From: an uncultured delta proteobacterium
GTDB lineage: Bacteria; Myxococcota_A; Polyangia; Polyangiales; Polyangiaceae
NCBI GenBank assembly: GCA_903870415.1
Contig: CAIQDA010000218.1
Location: forward strand, 1-45,464
Reading direction: 5' to 3'
Length of the DNA stretch: 45,464 nt
The position numbers and the translations under genes were made by a program. This document shows positions 31,475 through 40,003 of this stretch, in pieces. Position 1 is the first letter of the stretch. Every line of letters begins with the position of its first letter. The notes under the pieces were generated by a model, which ran no database searches, was not told the origin of the DNA, and was given only the letters and a program-made list of their open reading frames with translations.

Positions 31475-34128
31475 TTCGCCCTGTTTTTTTGCTGGTTCTC
31501 GCTACCGCCGCCACGTCTTTTGTGGCCGACGCAACCCAAGCCGAGGCGGCCACTCGCCCGGGCATGGGCAAAGTCGTGGCGCAAAAGAAGAAAAAGAAGC
31601 CCGCGGACGCTCCGCCGCCGGCTGCGAAAGACGCTGCTGCGGTGAAGCCCGCGTCTCCTGCTCCTGCTCCTGTGTCCAAGGCGGACGAGCCTGCTGCCGT
31701 TGGGACCGAAGTTGCGACGCCTCCTGCGCCTGACGCGCCGGCCCCTGCCGTGACGCCTACGGCACCCGCGGTGGTGGGTGAGCCAGCTCCTGCACCGGTC
31801 GTGCCTGCCGCTGCGACGCCCGCCGCTGAAGCGAGCGCACCCGCATCCGCAACGCCTCCATCTGCGGACGCGACGACGACGCCGCCGACGCCCCCGGTCG
31901 CCGAGACCGTACCCGTGGTGGACGCGCCATCGGACTCAACGGACCTCGAAGCGCTCCTCGATTCGAACGTCGTTTCCGGCGCTTCACGCACCGCGGAAAA
32001 GGCCGACGACGCTCCCGCGACGACCACGACGGTCACCGCGGACGACATGCGCCGTTACGGGCTTCGGACCCTCGCCGAGGCGCTCAATTTCCTCTCCGTC
32101 GGCATGTACTCGCAAGACCCGCTTCACGCGGTCGAAGTCGGCGCGCGCGGCGTGCTGCTCTCGGGCGATTACGGCAACCACGTGCTTCTCGTCGTCGATG
32201 GAAACATCATGAACGAGCCGTGGAACGGCACTGCGTATTTCGAACAGGGGGCCGGCATCCCGATCGAAATGATCGACCACATCGAGGTCATCACGGGTGC
32301 GGGCTCGGTGCTCTACGGCTCGTACGCGATGCTCGGCGTCATCAACGTGGTCACGAAGGGCGCGAAGGACAGCAAGGGTGTTCACGGCGTTCTCGAGGTC
32401 TCGGCTTCGCCGCCGGTGAACTCGTCAGGGCAAGCCGTTCTCAGCGCGGACGGCGCCGGCGGTACCGCGCGCATCGGTGTGAACGCGGCGCAGCAGTTTA
32501 TGCTCGCCGACAAGCCCGGTGAATACGCCATCGGGTTCGAGTATTACCGCCAAGGCGGCCCCGCGTTTGGCTTTGCGCCGCAGTACAATCCCGCCGACCT
32601 TTCGGGAGCGGGTTGCGCCAGCGGAACGCCGAACTACGGACCGAAGAGCTACCTTCCGTGCGTCTGGGGCGGACGTGCCACAGAGGCCCATTGGGCCGAG
32701 GTTCCCTCGCTCCTCGCGAAAGCGCGTTGGGGCGACTACAGCGCGTTCCTCAAGGCCACGCAGTACTCGCGCAGCCAACCGGCTCGCGGCGTTTTCGGAA
32801 TCACGTCGGGCGACTTCAACTCGCCGGACTCCTTCGAGCGCGACCGAACCCTCATCGGTGAGCTCAAGTGGCAGAAAACGCTGACTGAGCGCGTGTCCGG
32901 GATGGCGCGCCTCTATGGCGGCACCTACGACTACCGCATCGATACGTTCAGCCACGACTGGGCGAGCGACGGCTCAGGCGACGCGACGAACGTGCCGACG
33001 CCCGGTGACACGAGCCAAGGCTTCTTCATCCAGCGCCAAGTGGGCGTGTCCCAGTGGGGCGGTCTTGAGCTGCAGTCGACCTACGACTTCACCGAAGACG
33101 GTCGCTTTCCGCTCCTTGTGGGTCTCGACTCGCGCATGCGCCGCATCGGGTCCATCAACGACTTTCGCGATGTCTCGACAGACAAGAGCTACGGAAGCTC
33201 GGGACGTTACGACCGCCTTGAATGGCTCGTTGCTCCCTACGTGCAGCAGCGCGCGAAGCTCGACAAAGAGTGGCAGCTGAACGCCGGCGTGCGCATCGAC
33301 GCGCAGACGGATTTTTCCCCCGCGCTGTCTCCCCGCATCGCAGCGGTTTGGACGCGGCCAAGCGTTGGCATCGTGAAGGCGGTCTTCTCGTCGGCGTTCC
33401 GTACGCCCACCGGCTACGAGCGCTTCACGCAGATTCCGGGCGAGCAAATCCAGAACCCGAACCTCTCGCCGGAGCGCGTGTACACCGGCGAGGTTTCCTA
33501 CGAACGTCGCTTCGGAAAGAACCGAGCGCTCGGCGGCCTCTTCGTCAGCCGCTTCACGGACATGGTCGCGTTCGGTTCGTCGACGACCACGGTCGCGGGG
33601 CAGCCACTTTCGTGGTTCGCGAACGGCAACGGCATCACGAACTTCGGATTCAACGGGCTCTTCGAAGGCAGCGAATCGCAATTTCGCTACGGCGCAACGC
33701 TCACGGTCGCCTCGACCAAAGCGGACACGGCGGACGGCTCGCGTGACCTCACGCTGTCGCCCACGTATTTCGGAAACATGCACGGCGGTTACGAGTTCCC
33801 GAAGCCGTTCCCCGTTGTCTCGGGCGCGATTGCGTTCATCGGTTCGCGCAGCGCCGATGGCACATACGCGAACGGCGCTTCGGCGGTTTGGCGCGACGGT
33901 GCGCTCGCTCCGCCACAAGTCGACGCGCGCTTCACAGCGGTTGGCGACGTTCCCAACATGAAGGGGCTCTCGTACCGCGTGATGATGAACATCGCGATGC
34001 ACAACCGGATGCCATACGTCGTTGGCCCACAACAAGAGCCCGCGACGGCCACGAGCGTTCCAGCGCTTTCGCCGGTCAACCGCTTCACGTTGATGTTCGG
34101 CGCTCAGTACGATCTCGATGTTCTCTGA
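31471..34128 (+). CDS. TonB-dependent outer-membrane receptor with long Pro/Ala-rich N-terminus
   Basis: 885 residues. The signal peptide ends near Ala-Glu-Ala (about 26). Then comes KKKKKPADAPPP (about 39-50) and a Pro/Ala-rich stretch to about residue 150. A plug domain (about 168-300) holds DDMRRYGLRTLAEAL, then EVGARGVLLSGDYGNHVLLVVDG and IEMIDHIEVITGAGSVLYGS, the classic plug motifs. The remainder is a 22-strand-like barrel, with PNLSPERVYTGEVSYERRF as the conserved late-barrel motif. It ends in Gln-Tyr-Asp-Leu-Asp-Val-Leu. Translationally coupled to the YfiR-like gene by a 4-nt overlap. Ligand unknown. The long linker before the plug is unusual and may span periplasm or peptidoglycan. 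Confidence 0.93.
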   Translation: MIRPVFLLVLATAATSFVADATQAEAATRPGMGKVVAQKKKKKPADAPPPAAKDAAAVKPASPAPAPVSKADEPAAVGTEVATPPAPDAPAPAVTPTAPAVVGEPAPAPVVPAAATPAAEASAPASATPPSADATTTPPTPPVAETVPVVDAPSDSTDLEALLDSNVVSGASRTAEKADDAPATTTTVTADDMRRYGLRTLAEALNFLSVGMYSQDPLHAVEVGARGVLLSGDYGNHVLLVVDGNIMNEPWNGTAYFEQGAGIPIEMIDHIEVITGAGSVLYGSYAMLGVINVVTKGAKDSKGVHGVLEVSASPPVNSSGQAVLSADGAGGTARIGVNAAQQFMLADKPGEYAIGFEYYRQGGPAFGFAPQYNPADLSGAGCASGTPNYGPKSYLPCVWGGRATEAHWAEVPSLLAKARWGDYSAFLKATQYSRSQPARGVFGITSGDFNSPDSFERDRTLIGELKWQKTLTERVSGMARLYGGTYDYRIDTFSHDWASDGSGDATNVPTPGDTSQGFFIQRQVGVSQWGGLELQSTYDFTEDGRFPLLVGLDSRMRRIGSINDFRDVSTDKSYGSSGRYDRLEWLVAPYVQQRAKLDKEWQLNAGVRIDAQTDFSPALSPRIAAVWTRPSVGIVKAVFSSAFRTPTGYERFTQIPGEQIQNPNLSPERVYTGEVSYERRFGKNRALGGLFVSRFTDMVAFGSSTTTVAGQPLSWFANGNGITNFGFNGLFEGSESQFRYGATLTVASTKADTADGSRDLTLSPTYFGNMHGGYEFPKPFPVVSGAIAFIGSRSADGTYANGASAVWRDGALAPPQVDARFTAVGDVPNMKGLSYRVMMNIAMHNRMPYVVGPQQEPATATSVPALSPVNRFTLMFGAQYDLDVL

Positions 34129-34267
34129 TCGCCTCCGTGAACTCGAAAGCGTGAAGACTGCATGTCGAGTATCGATCACCCGGGACGCGCCAAGCTCGAC
34201 TGCGCGTTCCGGATCGACACCACCAAACGCCACGTGAGCGCTCCGCGCTTCGCTCGCTAAGGACTGA

Positions 34268-34798
34268 ATGGCTGCCGCGCTTTCGACCACAGACAAGCTC
34301 ATACAACTTCGTTCGCTCCCGGCGTTTCGCCTCGTCACTCTCGACGATCTGCGTGCGCTCGCTGAACGATGCCAAGAGAAGTCGTATCGCGCCGGCGATC
34401 GCATTTTCACCGAAGGCGAACTTGGGTCGAGCCTGTTCATCATTCTTCGCGGCACCGTGGCCATTTCGCAGGGCACCGGGACTCGCATGAGCGAGGTCGC
34501 GCGGCTTGGTCCGAGTTCGTACTTTGGCGAGCTGGCGATCTTCGATGGCGGGCCGCGCACGGCAACCGCAAGCGCGACCGAAGCGGGAGCCACGCTCCTT
34601 GTGCTCGATCGCCAGACGTTCATTCAGTTCGGCGAAAAGAACCCGAAGGTCCTCCTTGAGGTCATCCGTGGTCTTACGCGAAGCATACGCCGCATGACCG
34701 ACCAGCTTCGCGTGGTGAAGGTGCCAACGCCGCACGCCGCGGACGACGACGACGAATTGTCCGATGGCGATCTGCCGCCACGCTCGCGGCGCCTCTAG
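34268..34798 (+). CDS. Cyclic nucleotide-binding domain protein without DNA-binding domain
   Basis: 176 residues. A Crp-type cNMP domain occupies about 20-130: EKSYRAGDRIFTEGELGSSL, then the phosphate-binding cassette FGELAIFDGGPRTATA, which matches the canonical cassette with its conserved Arg. A short C-terminal helix and an acidic Asp-rich tail (about 157-166) follow, with no HTH, so it does not bind DNA by itself. It may regulate a partner protein. It lies 139 nt after the TonB receptor gene in the same direction. Which cyclic nucleotide binds is not clear. Confidence 0.9.
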   Translation: MAAALSTTDKLIQLRSLPAFRLVTLDDLRALAERCQEKSYRAGDRIFTEGELGSSLFIILRGTVAISQGTGTRMSEVARLGPSSYFGELAIFDGGPRTATASATEAGATLLVLDRQTFIQFGEKNPKVLLEVIRGLTRSIRRMTDQLRVVKVPTPHAADDDDELSDGDLPPRSRRL

Positions 34799-34834
34799 CG
34801 ACGCCTTCCCACTCGGGCGGCGCGGGGTTCGATC

Positions 34835-36091
34835 GTGAACTCGGTTCCTCTCGTTGCGGACGAGCGTCGCGCGCTCCACGCGGAGGCGCTGGGCATCGCC
34901 CTTGTTTCCGCCGCTTCGGTTCCGCTGCCGCTCGTTGTCGCCCTTGCGGTTGCCGCGTGGATTCGCGGTCACGGGGTCGCCGTCGTCGTCGCAGTTGCTT
35001 CGCCGTTGATCGCCCTAGCGGGTCCGAGTCCCGACGCGTGGAGTTCGTTCGGCGCTCTCGAGGCTGCGGCCGCGTTTCTCGGCGTGCACAGCGTTCTTGT
35101 GGCGATCGCGAACGGCGGTCATCACCCGGCGCAGCGCGGTTCGTTTCGATCCGTGTCCATTCCGGCCCTCGGGGCCGTCGCCTCGGCGCTCCTCGTTCAC
35201 GCGCAAGTCGTCCTCGGTGCTGGTCGCGATGTGCGGTTGCTCGCCACGCTGGCCTCGCCGCTGCTCGTTGCGTGGGTGGCCGGGTCGACGTCACGGGCTA
35301 CACGCGCCTTTCGCCACGAGCTCCGCGAAGCCATCTTTTTCGCGCTCGCGCTCGCGGTCGTCGCACGCGCGGGAAGTGAGTTCGTGCCCGTCGCGGGTTT
35401 CGCGTTCGTGCTTGGCGGCTATGGCGCGGCGTTGCCCGCAGGGGCCGGGTTCTTCTTTTTTGTCTGTGCATGTTGCATGCGTCTTGCGAATGCGTTCGTC
35501 GTGACGCCTGCCGCCGTCGTCGCCGTTTCGGTTGTGCTTGGTGCGGCGCAAAACACGTTGAGGTCGTTTGCGCATCCGCGGTTCGGTGTGCGATTTCGCA
35601 GCATTTCGAGTGCAGTCGAACGCCTTGCGCGCCGGGGCTCACGACGAACCCACCGCGTTGGTGTCGCGCTCGCCGAGGCTCGAGGGACGAGCTTTCTCAT
35701 CGACTGGCATCGGCCCGCAGCTCAGCTCGTGGTCGATCGCATCGGCGTGCTTCGGCGTACGTCTGCGCTTCCCGCACCGGAGCTGGTCGCGGCACTTCAG
35801 GCGGCCCCCGACGAGGTGCTCGCGGCGGATGATCTTCATCCGTACGTCGTCGGTGCAGCCGACGTTCAAGGAGCCTCGCGATGTCTCGCGGTGCGTGGTG
35901 CCTGTGCGGCGGCGCTTTTGCGAGAGGATGAAAGCGGCGAGGTGTGCGGTGTTCTCTACGTCGTCGACGGCCCGCGCGATCCGCTCGATGCGCAAGAAGC
36001 CGCAGCGCTTCGTCGCCTCGCGGACGTGGTGAGCGCGTCGATCACGCAAGGGAGCGAGCCCGCGATTGCCGCGCGCATGAACGAGCCGTGA
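34835..36091 (+). CDS. Polytopic membrane protein with C-terminal GAF-like domain
   Basis: 418 residues from GTG 34835, the only good start near the open frame's beginning. About six hydrophobic segments fill residues 20-240, including FFALALAVVARAGSEF and AAVVAVSVVLGAAQ. A cytoplasmic C-terminal part (about 255-410) reads like a GAF domain: beta strands flank FLIDWHRPAAQLVVD, DVQGASRCLAVRG and GVLYVVDGPRDPLDAQEA, followed by a final helix, typical of GAF-type sensors (GVLYV then F-x-x-x-D-x-x-L-L). No kinase, cyclase or output domain follows. It may be a membrane sensor acting by protein contact. Family name not assigned. Confidence 0.75.
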   Translation: MNSVPLVADERRALHAEALGIALVSAASVPLPLVVALAVAAWIRGHGVAVVVAVASPLIALAGPSPDAWSSFGALEAAAAFLGVHSVLVAIANGGHHPAQRGSFRSVSIPALGAVASALLVHAQVVLGAGRDVRLLATLASPLLVAWVAGSTSRATRAFRHELREAIFFALALAVVARAGSEFVPVAGFAFVLGGYGAALPAGAGFFFFVCACCMRLANAFVVTPAAVVAVSVVLGAAQNTLRSFAHPRFGVRFRSISSAVERLARRGSRRTHRVGVALAEARGTSFLIDWHRPAAQLVVDRIGVLRRTSALPAPELVAALQAAPDEVLAADDLHPYVVGAADVQGASRCLAVRGACAAALLREDESGEVCGVLYVVDGPRDPLDAQEAAALRRLADVVSASITQGSEPAIAARMNEP

Positions 36092-36101
36092 CGGGCCGCG
36101 G

Positions 36102-36830
36102 TCAGAGGCCCAAGTACGCGAGCAGGTCGCTCAGGTCCGTGTCGCCCATCGCCTCGAGTCCGTACGGGGGCATGTCGCCGCCGTAGCCGAGGAAGCTTCC
36201 ATGGCGCACCTTCTCGATGAAGATGAGGCGTCGTTCGGCGGGCGTATAGGTGGCGTGTGCGCGTTGAAAGTCGGCTCGAAGCGAGGGGATTCGCACGCTC
36301 AAACGATCGTGGCCATCCGCATCGCCATGGCACCGGCTGCATGCTGCAACCATCACGGACTCGCCGCGCGTGGCGTCGCCGTTCGCGACGTTTGTGATCG
36401 TTGTGACCACGGAGAACGGTTGCGGCGAGACGGACCCGCCCGAGCTGAGCAGGTACGCGGTCAAGTCGAGGGCATCGCGATCGGTCGACGCGTAGTCTTG
36501 CGACGCTCCCATGAAACCGCGCCGACACTGGTTCAGCCCGCGCAGGTAGTCGACCTCGGTACCGCCCCAAAACGACGGGCGATTCGGCGCGCCGAGGAGC
36601 GAGGAGCCCGTGTCGAACCTGCGCTGCGCCGTTGTGCCGTGGCAGGTTGCGCAGGCGAAAACGTTGCCCGGCGCATCGCTCGCGACGGCGCTTTGAAAGA
36701 GCATTTCTCCTCGCTCTTCGGCCGTCCGCGTTCGCGCATCGTCCCCGCAGCCAAGGAGCGCGGCGCTGACCGCAGCAAGAACGGCCCTCGCCACGAACCG
36801 CCCGCCCGCGGATTTCGGTGCGCGCGTCAT
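36102..36830 (-). CDS. Dihaem cytochrome c lipoprotein
   Basis: 242 residues; ATG 36830 overlaps the upstream gene's TGA by 4 nt, which decides the start over ATG 36836. Lipobox LLGC (Cys28) marks a lipoprotein. Two haem c motifs are present: CATCH (60-64) and CSRCH (164-168). A likely Met axial ligand for the second haem is Met220 (GGDMPPYG); for the first haem Met107 is possible. Two cytochrome-c domains thus lie in tandem. Role probably electron transfer at the periplasm or outer membrane. It is the last of three overlapping lipoprotein genes. Confidence 0.9.
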   Translation of the reverse strand: MTRAPKSAGGRFVARAVLAAVSAALLGCGDDARTRTAEERGEMLFQSAVASDAPGNVFACATCHGTTAQRRFDTGSSLLGAPNRPSFWGGTEVDYLRGLNQCRRGFMGASQDYASTDRDALDLTAYLLSSGGSVSPQPFSVVTTITNVANGDATRGESVMVAACSRCHGDADGHDRLSVRIPSLRADFQRAHATYTPAERRLIFIEKVRHGSFLGYGGDMPPYGLEAMGDTDLSDLLAYLGL

Positions 36831-38035
36831 GGCCATCGCAGGGGCACCATGCGGTCCGGATAAACACCCACGGGCACCGACGTGGTGAGGGCCATGTCCG
36901 TGAAGAATGCAATCGTTCCTGAAGCCACGTGGTCGCCTTCGCAAACAACCGCCATCGACGCGCCGTCGAGCGGATGCACCTCGTGAGGCTTCAAGCACCG
37001 TTCATCGAGGCGGATGGTCGGGCGGCGCACAAACACGTTCGCAGAAGCTTCATCGAACAGGAGCACTTCGTCGGGCGCTTGCACCGGAACGGCGAGCGCG
37101 GCGCCTGCCACCTCCCATCGAGGAAAGAACGCAGCCCCGTCTGTCGGCAGCGTTGCGAGGAGTCTCCCGGAACTCGCGTCGAGCATGCGAACGTCCTTCG
37201 AATCGGTACAGCCGACGGCTAGGCGCAAACCATCTGGCGACAATGCGACGGAATACGGACCATAGGTGACGCGTCCCACGAGCGTTCCTGAGCCCACGGG
37301 CCACAGGGCGAGCACTTCGAACGACGTCGCGCTGACTTTGGCGACCGCGTCATCGCCGTAGCAAGCGACGAAAAATGAGAGGCCATCGGCGCTTCCGACG
37401 AGACCGTGTGGAGCGCGGCACGTCGGCACCTTGGCGGGGGAAGGGAGGGGCGTGCCCGCTTCGGTCGGTACCTGAAACCATGCGAGTGTTCCGCGGGTTT
37501 CACCAGCGTCTCGAGCAAATGCCGCGGTGAGATTGAAGTGCGACACCACGAGCGTTCGCGTGCGCGCGTCGAAGATCACGTCGCCCGGGTTGGGGTCAAT
37601 GCGCTGTTCGCCGAGGATGGCGAGGTCGCGCAGGCGAAGGCGTTGCACGTATCCGGAGCGCTCGCTTGACGCGTGTGCCGCATGAAGGCCGGGGGATGCG
37701 GTCGCTGCGGGGTACGAGAGCGGGACGAGGAGTTCGCCGCGTGCCTCGTCGATGGCGAGGTGATGGGGGCCGTCCACGTCCACGGCGCTTCGACCGACCG
37801 GGCGCTGCGCAACGACGCTTCGCGTCTCGAGATCGACGACGGAGATGGTGTCCGAAAAGCTGTTCGTGACGAACGCCACGAGCGCGCCGGACCGGATGGG
37901 GAGTGGCGCAAATCCGCTGGGAATCGCACCGTCCCATGGGGTGTCGACGATGGTCGTTTCGCCGCAACCGAGCGGGAGGGCCGCGACGGATGCTGCAAGG
38001 ATCGACGAAAGGACGAGGGCGCGCGAGCAGATCAA
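36827..38035 (-). CDS. Beta-propeller (YVTN/YncE-type) lipoprotein
   Basis: 402 residues. Start TTG 38035 overlaps the upstream stop (TTGA); the following signal and lipobox PLGC (Cys24) support it. Repeated blade motifs appear: FSDTISVVDLETRSVVAQRPVG, then YGPYSVALSPDGLRLAVGC, DVRMLDASSGRLLATLP and ADGLSFFVACYGDDAVAKVS-like units, as in YVTN/YncE propellers. It is probably exported and membrane-anchored. The next gene is a dihaem cytochrome lipoprotein, a pairing seen with some periplasmic redox or binding systems. Ligand or substrate unknown. Confidence 0.85.
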   Translation of the reverse strand: MICSRALVLSSILAASVAALPLGCGETTIVDTPWDGAIPSGFAPLPIRSGALVAFVTNSFSDTISVVDLETRSVVAQRPVGRSAVDVDGPHHLAIDEARGELLVPLSYPAATASPGLHAAHASSERSGYVQRLRLRDLAILGEQRIDPNPGDVIFDARTRTLVVSHFNLTAAFARDAGETRGTLAWFQVPTEAGTPLPSPAKVPTCRAPHGLVGSADGLSFFVACYGDDAVAKVSATSFEVLALWPVGSGTLVGRVTYGPYSVALSPDGLRLAVGCTDSKDVRMLDASSGRLLATLPTDGAAFFPRWEVAGAALAVPVQAPDEVLLFDEASANVFVRRPTIRLDERCLKPHEVHPLDGASMAVVCEGDHVASGTIAFFTDMALTTSVPVGVYPDRMVPLRWP

Positions 38036-38607
38036 GGGACGAGCGTGAACGTAACCGTCGGCGCGCGAAATGGCCCCTCAATCACGCGGTCGTCTTCGAA
38101 GCGTGCGGAGGTGAGTTCGACGGAGCCGCGTGCGCCCGCACCCTTGGTCGCGAAGAACGAGGCCAGAGCCGCCTTCTCCACTTCGGAGAGGCTGTACCCT
38201 GCAGACGTCGTGAACGCGGCGACGATTGGGCTGCCTGCGTCGTCGAGCAGTCGCATGTAGGTTGCACTTCCCGTCACCGGGGTGCCGTGCGCGAAGGCTA
38301 CGGCGCCAAAGAACGACGGGTATGCGCGCGGAATCGCCGCGAGGGTGCCGACACTCCAGCCAAGCGCAGGGGGCGAAGAGACCGAGAAGGTCGTGGCGGT
38401 GGGCGTAAGCAGGGCCACGGTTCCGCCGGTTTTGACCGCGGTGCCGAGGAGCATGCCGAGGGCCTCGTCGTTGGTTTCGACGTAAGTCACGTTGTCGGGA
38501 ACGGCCATGGCCATGGTGCTCGACGACGAAGACCCGCAGGCGCTTGTGACGAGTGCCGGCGCAACGAGCGCGAGGGCGGTGACGAGAGGAAGCAGAGGCA
38601 GTCGCAT
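38032..38607 (-). CDS. Lipoprotein of unknown function
   Basis: 191 residues from ATG 38607, chosen by AGAGGA just upstream; the open frame to 38808 is longer but has no plausible N-terminus. Signal and lipobox TSAC (Cys24) are followed by a Ser-rich stretch. The rest has alternating strands and helices with LGWSVGTLAAIPRAYP and SLSEVEKAALASFFATKG, reminiscent of a sandwich or spermidine-like fold, but no family is recognised. First gene of a three-lipoprotein operon with 4-nt overlap to the propeller gene. Confidence 0.75.
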   Translation of the reverse strand: MRLPLLPLVTALALVAPALVTSACGSSSSSTMAMAVPDNVTYVETNDEALGMLLGTAVKTGGTVALLTPTATTFSVSSPPALGWSVGTLAAIPRAYPSFFGAVAFAHGTPVTGSATYMRLLDDAGSPIVAAFTTSAGYSLSEVEKAALASFFATKGAGARGSVELTSARFEDDRVIEGPFRAPTVTFTLVP

Positions 38608-39064
38608 GGTTCCTCTCCTACCGTGCGTCCTTCCCCCATCACGGCTCGAGTGACCTGCTGCGACAGCATGCCGCAGGCGCTGGTGTGGACAGCCCTCGAG
38701 TGTCGACCAAGACGGGTTCCCGTGGAGCGTCGGCGCGGGCACCGTGAACGACCAGCTCCAGTTCCAAGCCTCGGGCGATGCGCGGCTGAAGATGTGGAGG
38801 CTCGTCATCGGGCAATATGTGCAGAATGCAAACGATACCCCGACGACGATCGTGAAGCAATCGACGGGCGAGCGGACCTACGTGCTTGGCGTTTGGTCGG
38901 ACACGGGCGCAGCGCAACGCTATTCCGTGACGCTCACGAAGTAGCGACCGTGACGCGGCGCACGCGGGCGATGAACCTTGGCGCGGAGGCCCTGCAAAAC
39001 TCCTTGCGAGGATGCGATGCGGGAAACGATGGAGCCCGTTCGCCGACGCTGGTAGTCGAGACGT
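38608..39064 (+). other. Intergenic region with an orphan coding-like stretch
   Basis: 457 bases between the lipoprotein operon and proC. The left part carries the divergent start region of the lipoprotein operon. The right part (38945-39064) holds nothing I can name. Within it, 38654-38944 reads as an open, protein-like frame, listed separately. No clear promoter boxes could be chosen. Confidence 0.5.
38654..38944 (+). pseudogene. Open frame without good start, possible gene remnant
   Basis: In-frame from a TGA at 38651-38653 to the TAG at 38942-38944, about 96 residues. The segment from 38702 on (VDQDGFPWSVGAGTVNDQLQ, then GDARLKMWRLVIGQYVQNAN and SDTGAAQRYSVTLTK) looks like a beta-rich secreted domain, but the only start is GTG 38744, which has no Shine-Dalgarno and would cut the domain. 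It could be the C-terminal remnant of a lost exported protein. A small functional gene cannot be excluded. Domain not recognised. Confidence 0.35.
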
Positions 39065-39913
39065 ATGGATCTCGGCACCATTGGGTTTATCGGCGGCGGA
39101 AACATGGCGGGCGCGCTCATCCGCGGTCTCGTCGAAGGCGGAAGCGTGGCGAAGGACCGCATCGTGGCGAGCGATGTGAAAGCGGAGCGCCTTGCCTGGC
39201 TCGAAGAGCATTACGGAATTCGCACGACGCTCGACAACCATGCGCTCGCACGCGAAGTCGACATCCTGGTCGTGTCGGTCAAGCCGCAAGTCGTGGGCAA
39301 AGTGCTCTCGCCGCTTCGTGCCGATCTGAAGCCGGGCGCGGTCGTTGTCTCGGTCGCGGCAGGTGTGAGCATCGCCGCGCTCGAAACATTTTTCCCTGAT
39401 GGAACGCGAGTCATTCGCACCATGCCGAACACGCCGGCGATCGTGCGCGCAGGGGCCACGGCCATCGCTCCGGGAACACACGCGACAGGCGACGACCTCG
39501 CGCGAGCCAAGGCGCTTTTTGAGGCGGTGGGCCGTGCGGTCATCCTCGACGAGTCGTTGCTCGATGCGGTCACGGGCATGTCGGGCAGTGGGCCGGCGTA
39601 CCTCATGCTCATCATCGAGGCGCTTGCCGACGGTGGCGTGAAGGTGGGCCTGCACCGCGACACCTCGCTCATGCTCGCGGCGCAAACGGTTTACGGATCG
39701 GCCAAGCTGCTTCTCGAAACCGGCGAGCATCCGGGGCGCTTGAAGGACATGGTCACGAGTCCCGGCGGAACGGCGATCGCCGGGCTGCACACGCTCGAAA
39801 GCGGCGGTCTCCGCAGGACGCTCATGGACGCGGTCGAGTCGGCCACGCGCAGGGCCACGGAGCTCGGGGCAGAACTCGACAAGAAGCTCGGCGTCGTGCG
39901 CGACGACCGCTGA
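39065..39913 (+). CDS. proC: Pyrroline-5-carboxylate reductase
   Basis: 282 residues. N-terminal IGFIGGGNMAGALIRG is the NADPH-binding motif of ProC, VVSVKPQVV and RTMPNTPAIV are the conserved Rossmann-end and substrate motifs, and the C-terminal dimerisation domain holds the P5CR signature DAVTGMSGSGPAYL plus VTSPGGTAIAGL. It catalyses the last step of proline synthesis, reducing 1-pyrroline-5-carboxylate with NAD(P)H. No proA or proB lies nearby. Monocistronic by spacing (90 nt to the next gene). Confidence 0.96.
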   Translation: MDLGTIGFIGGGNMAGALIRGLVEGGSVAKDRIVASDVKAERLAWLEEHYGIRTTLDNHALAREVDILVVSVKPQVVGKVLSPLRADLKPGAVVVSVAAGVSIAALETFFPDGTRVIRTMPNTPAIVRAGATAIAPGTHATGDDLARAKALFEAVGRAVILDESLLDAVTGMSGSGPAYLMLIIEALADGGVKVGLHRDTSLMLAAQTVYGSAKLLLETGEHPGRLKDMVTSPGGTAIAGLHTLESGGLRRTLMDAVESATRRATELGAELDKKLGVVRDDR

Positions 39914-40003
39914 TCGAATCCGAAGCGAGGTCGTTTTCTTCTCCTCCGGCACGCGGGCGGATGCTCCCGCGCTTCATTCGCGATCGATAGGAAGACAGCG
40001 TCG

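Noticed and set aside
32974-34623. A 549-codon minus-strand frame opposite the TonB receptor
   Set aside because: Arg/Ala-rich shadow of the receptor and cNMP genes; no start region or motif.
37903-39399. A 498-codon plus-strand frame across the lipoprotein operon and into proC
   Set aside because: It crosses three real genes in other frames, with Arg-rich composition and no motif.
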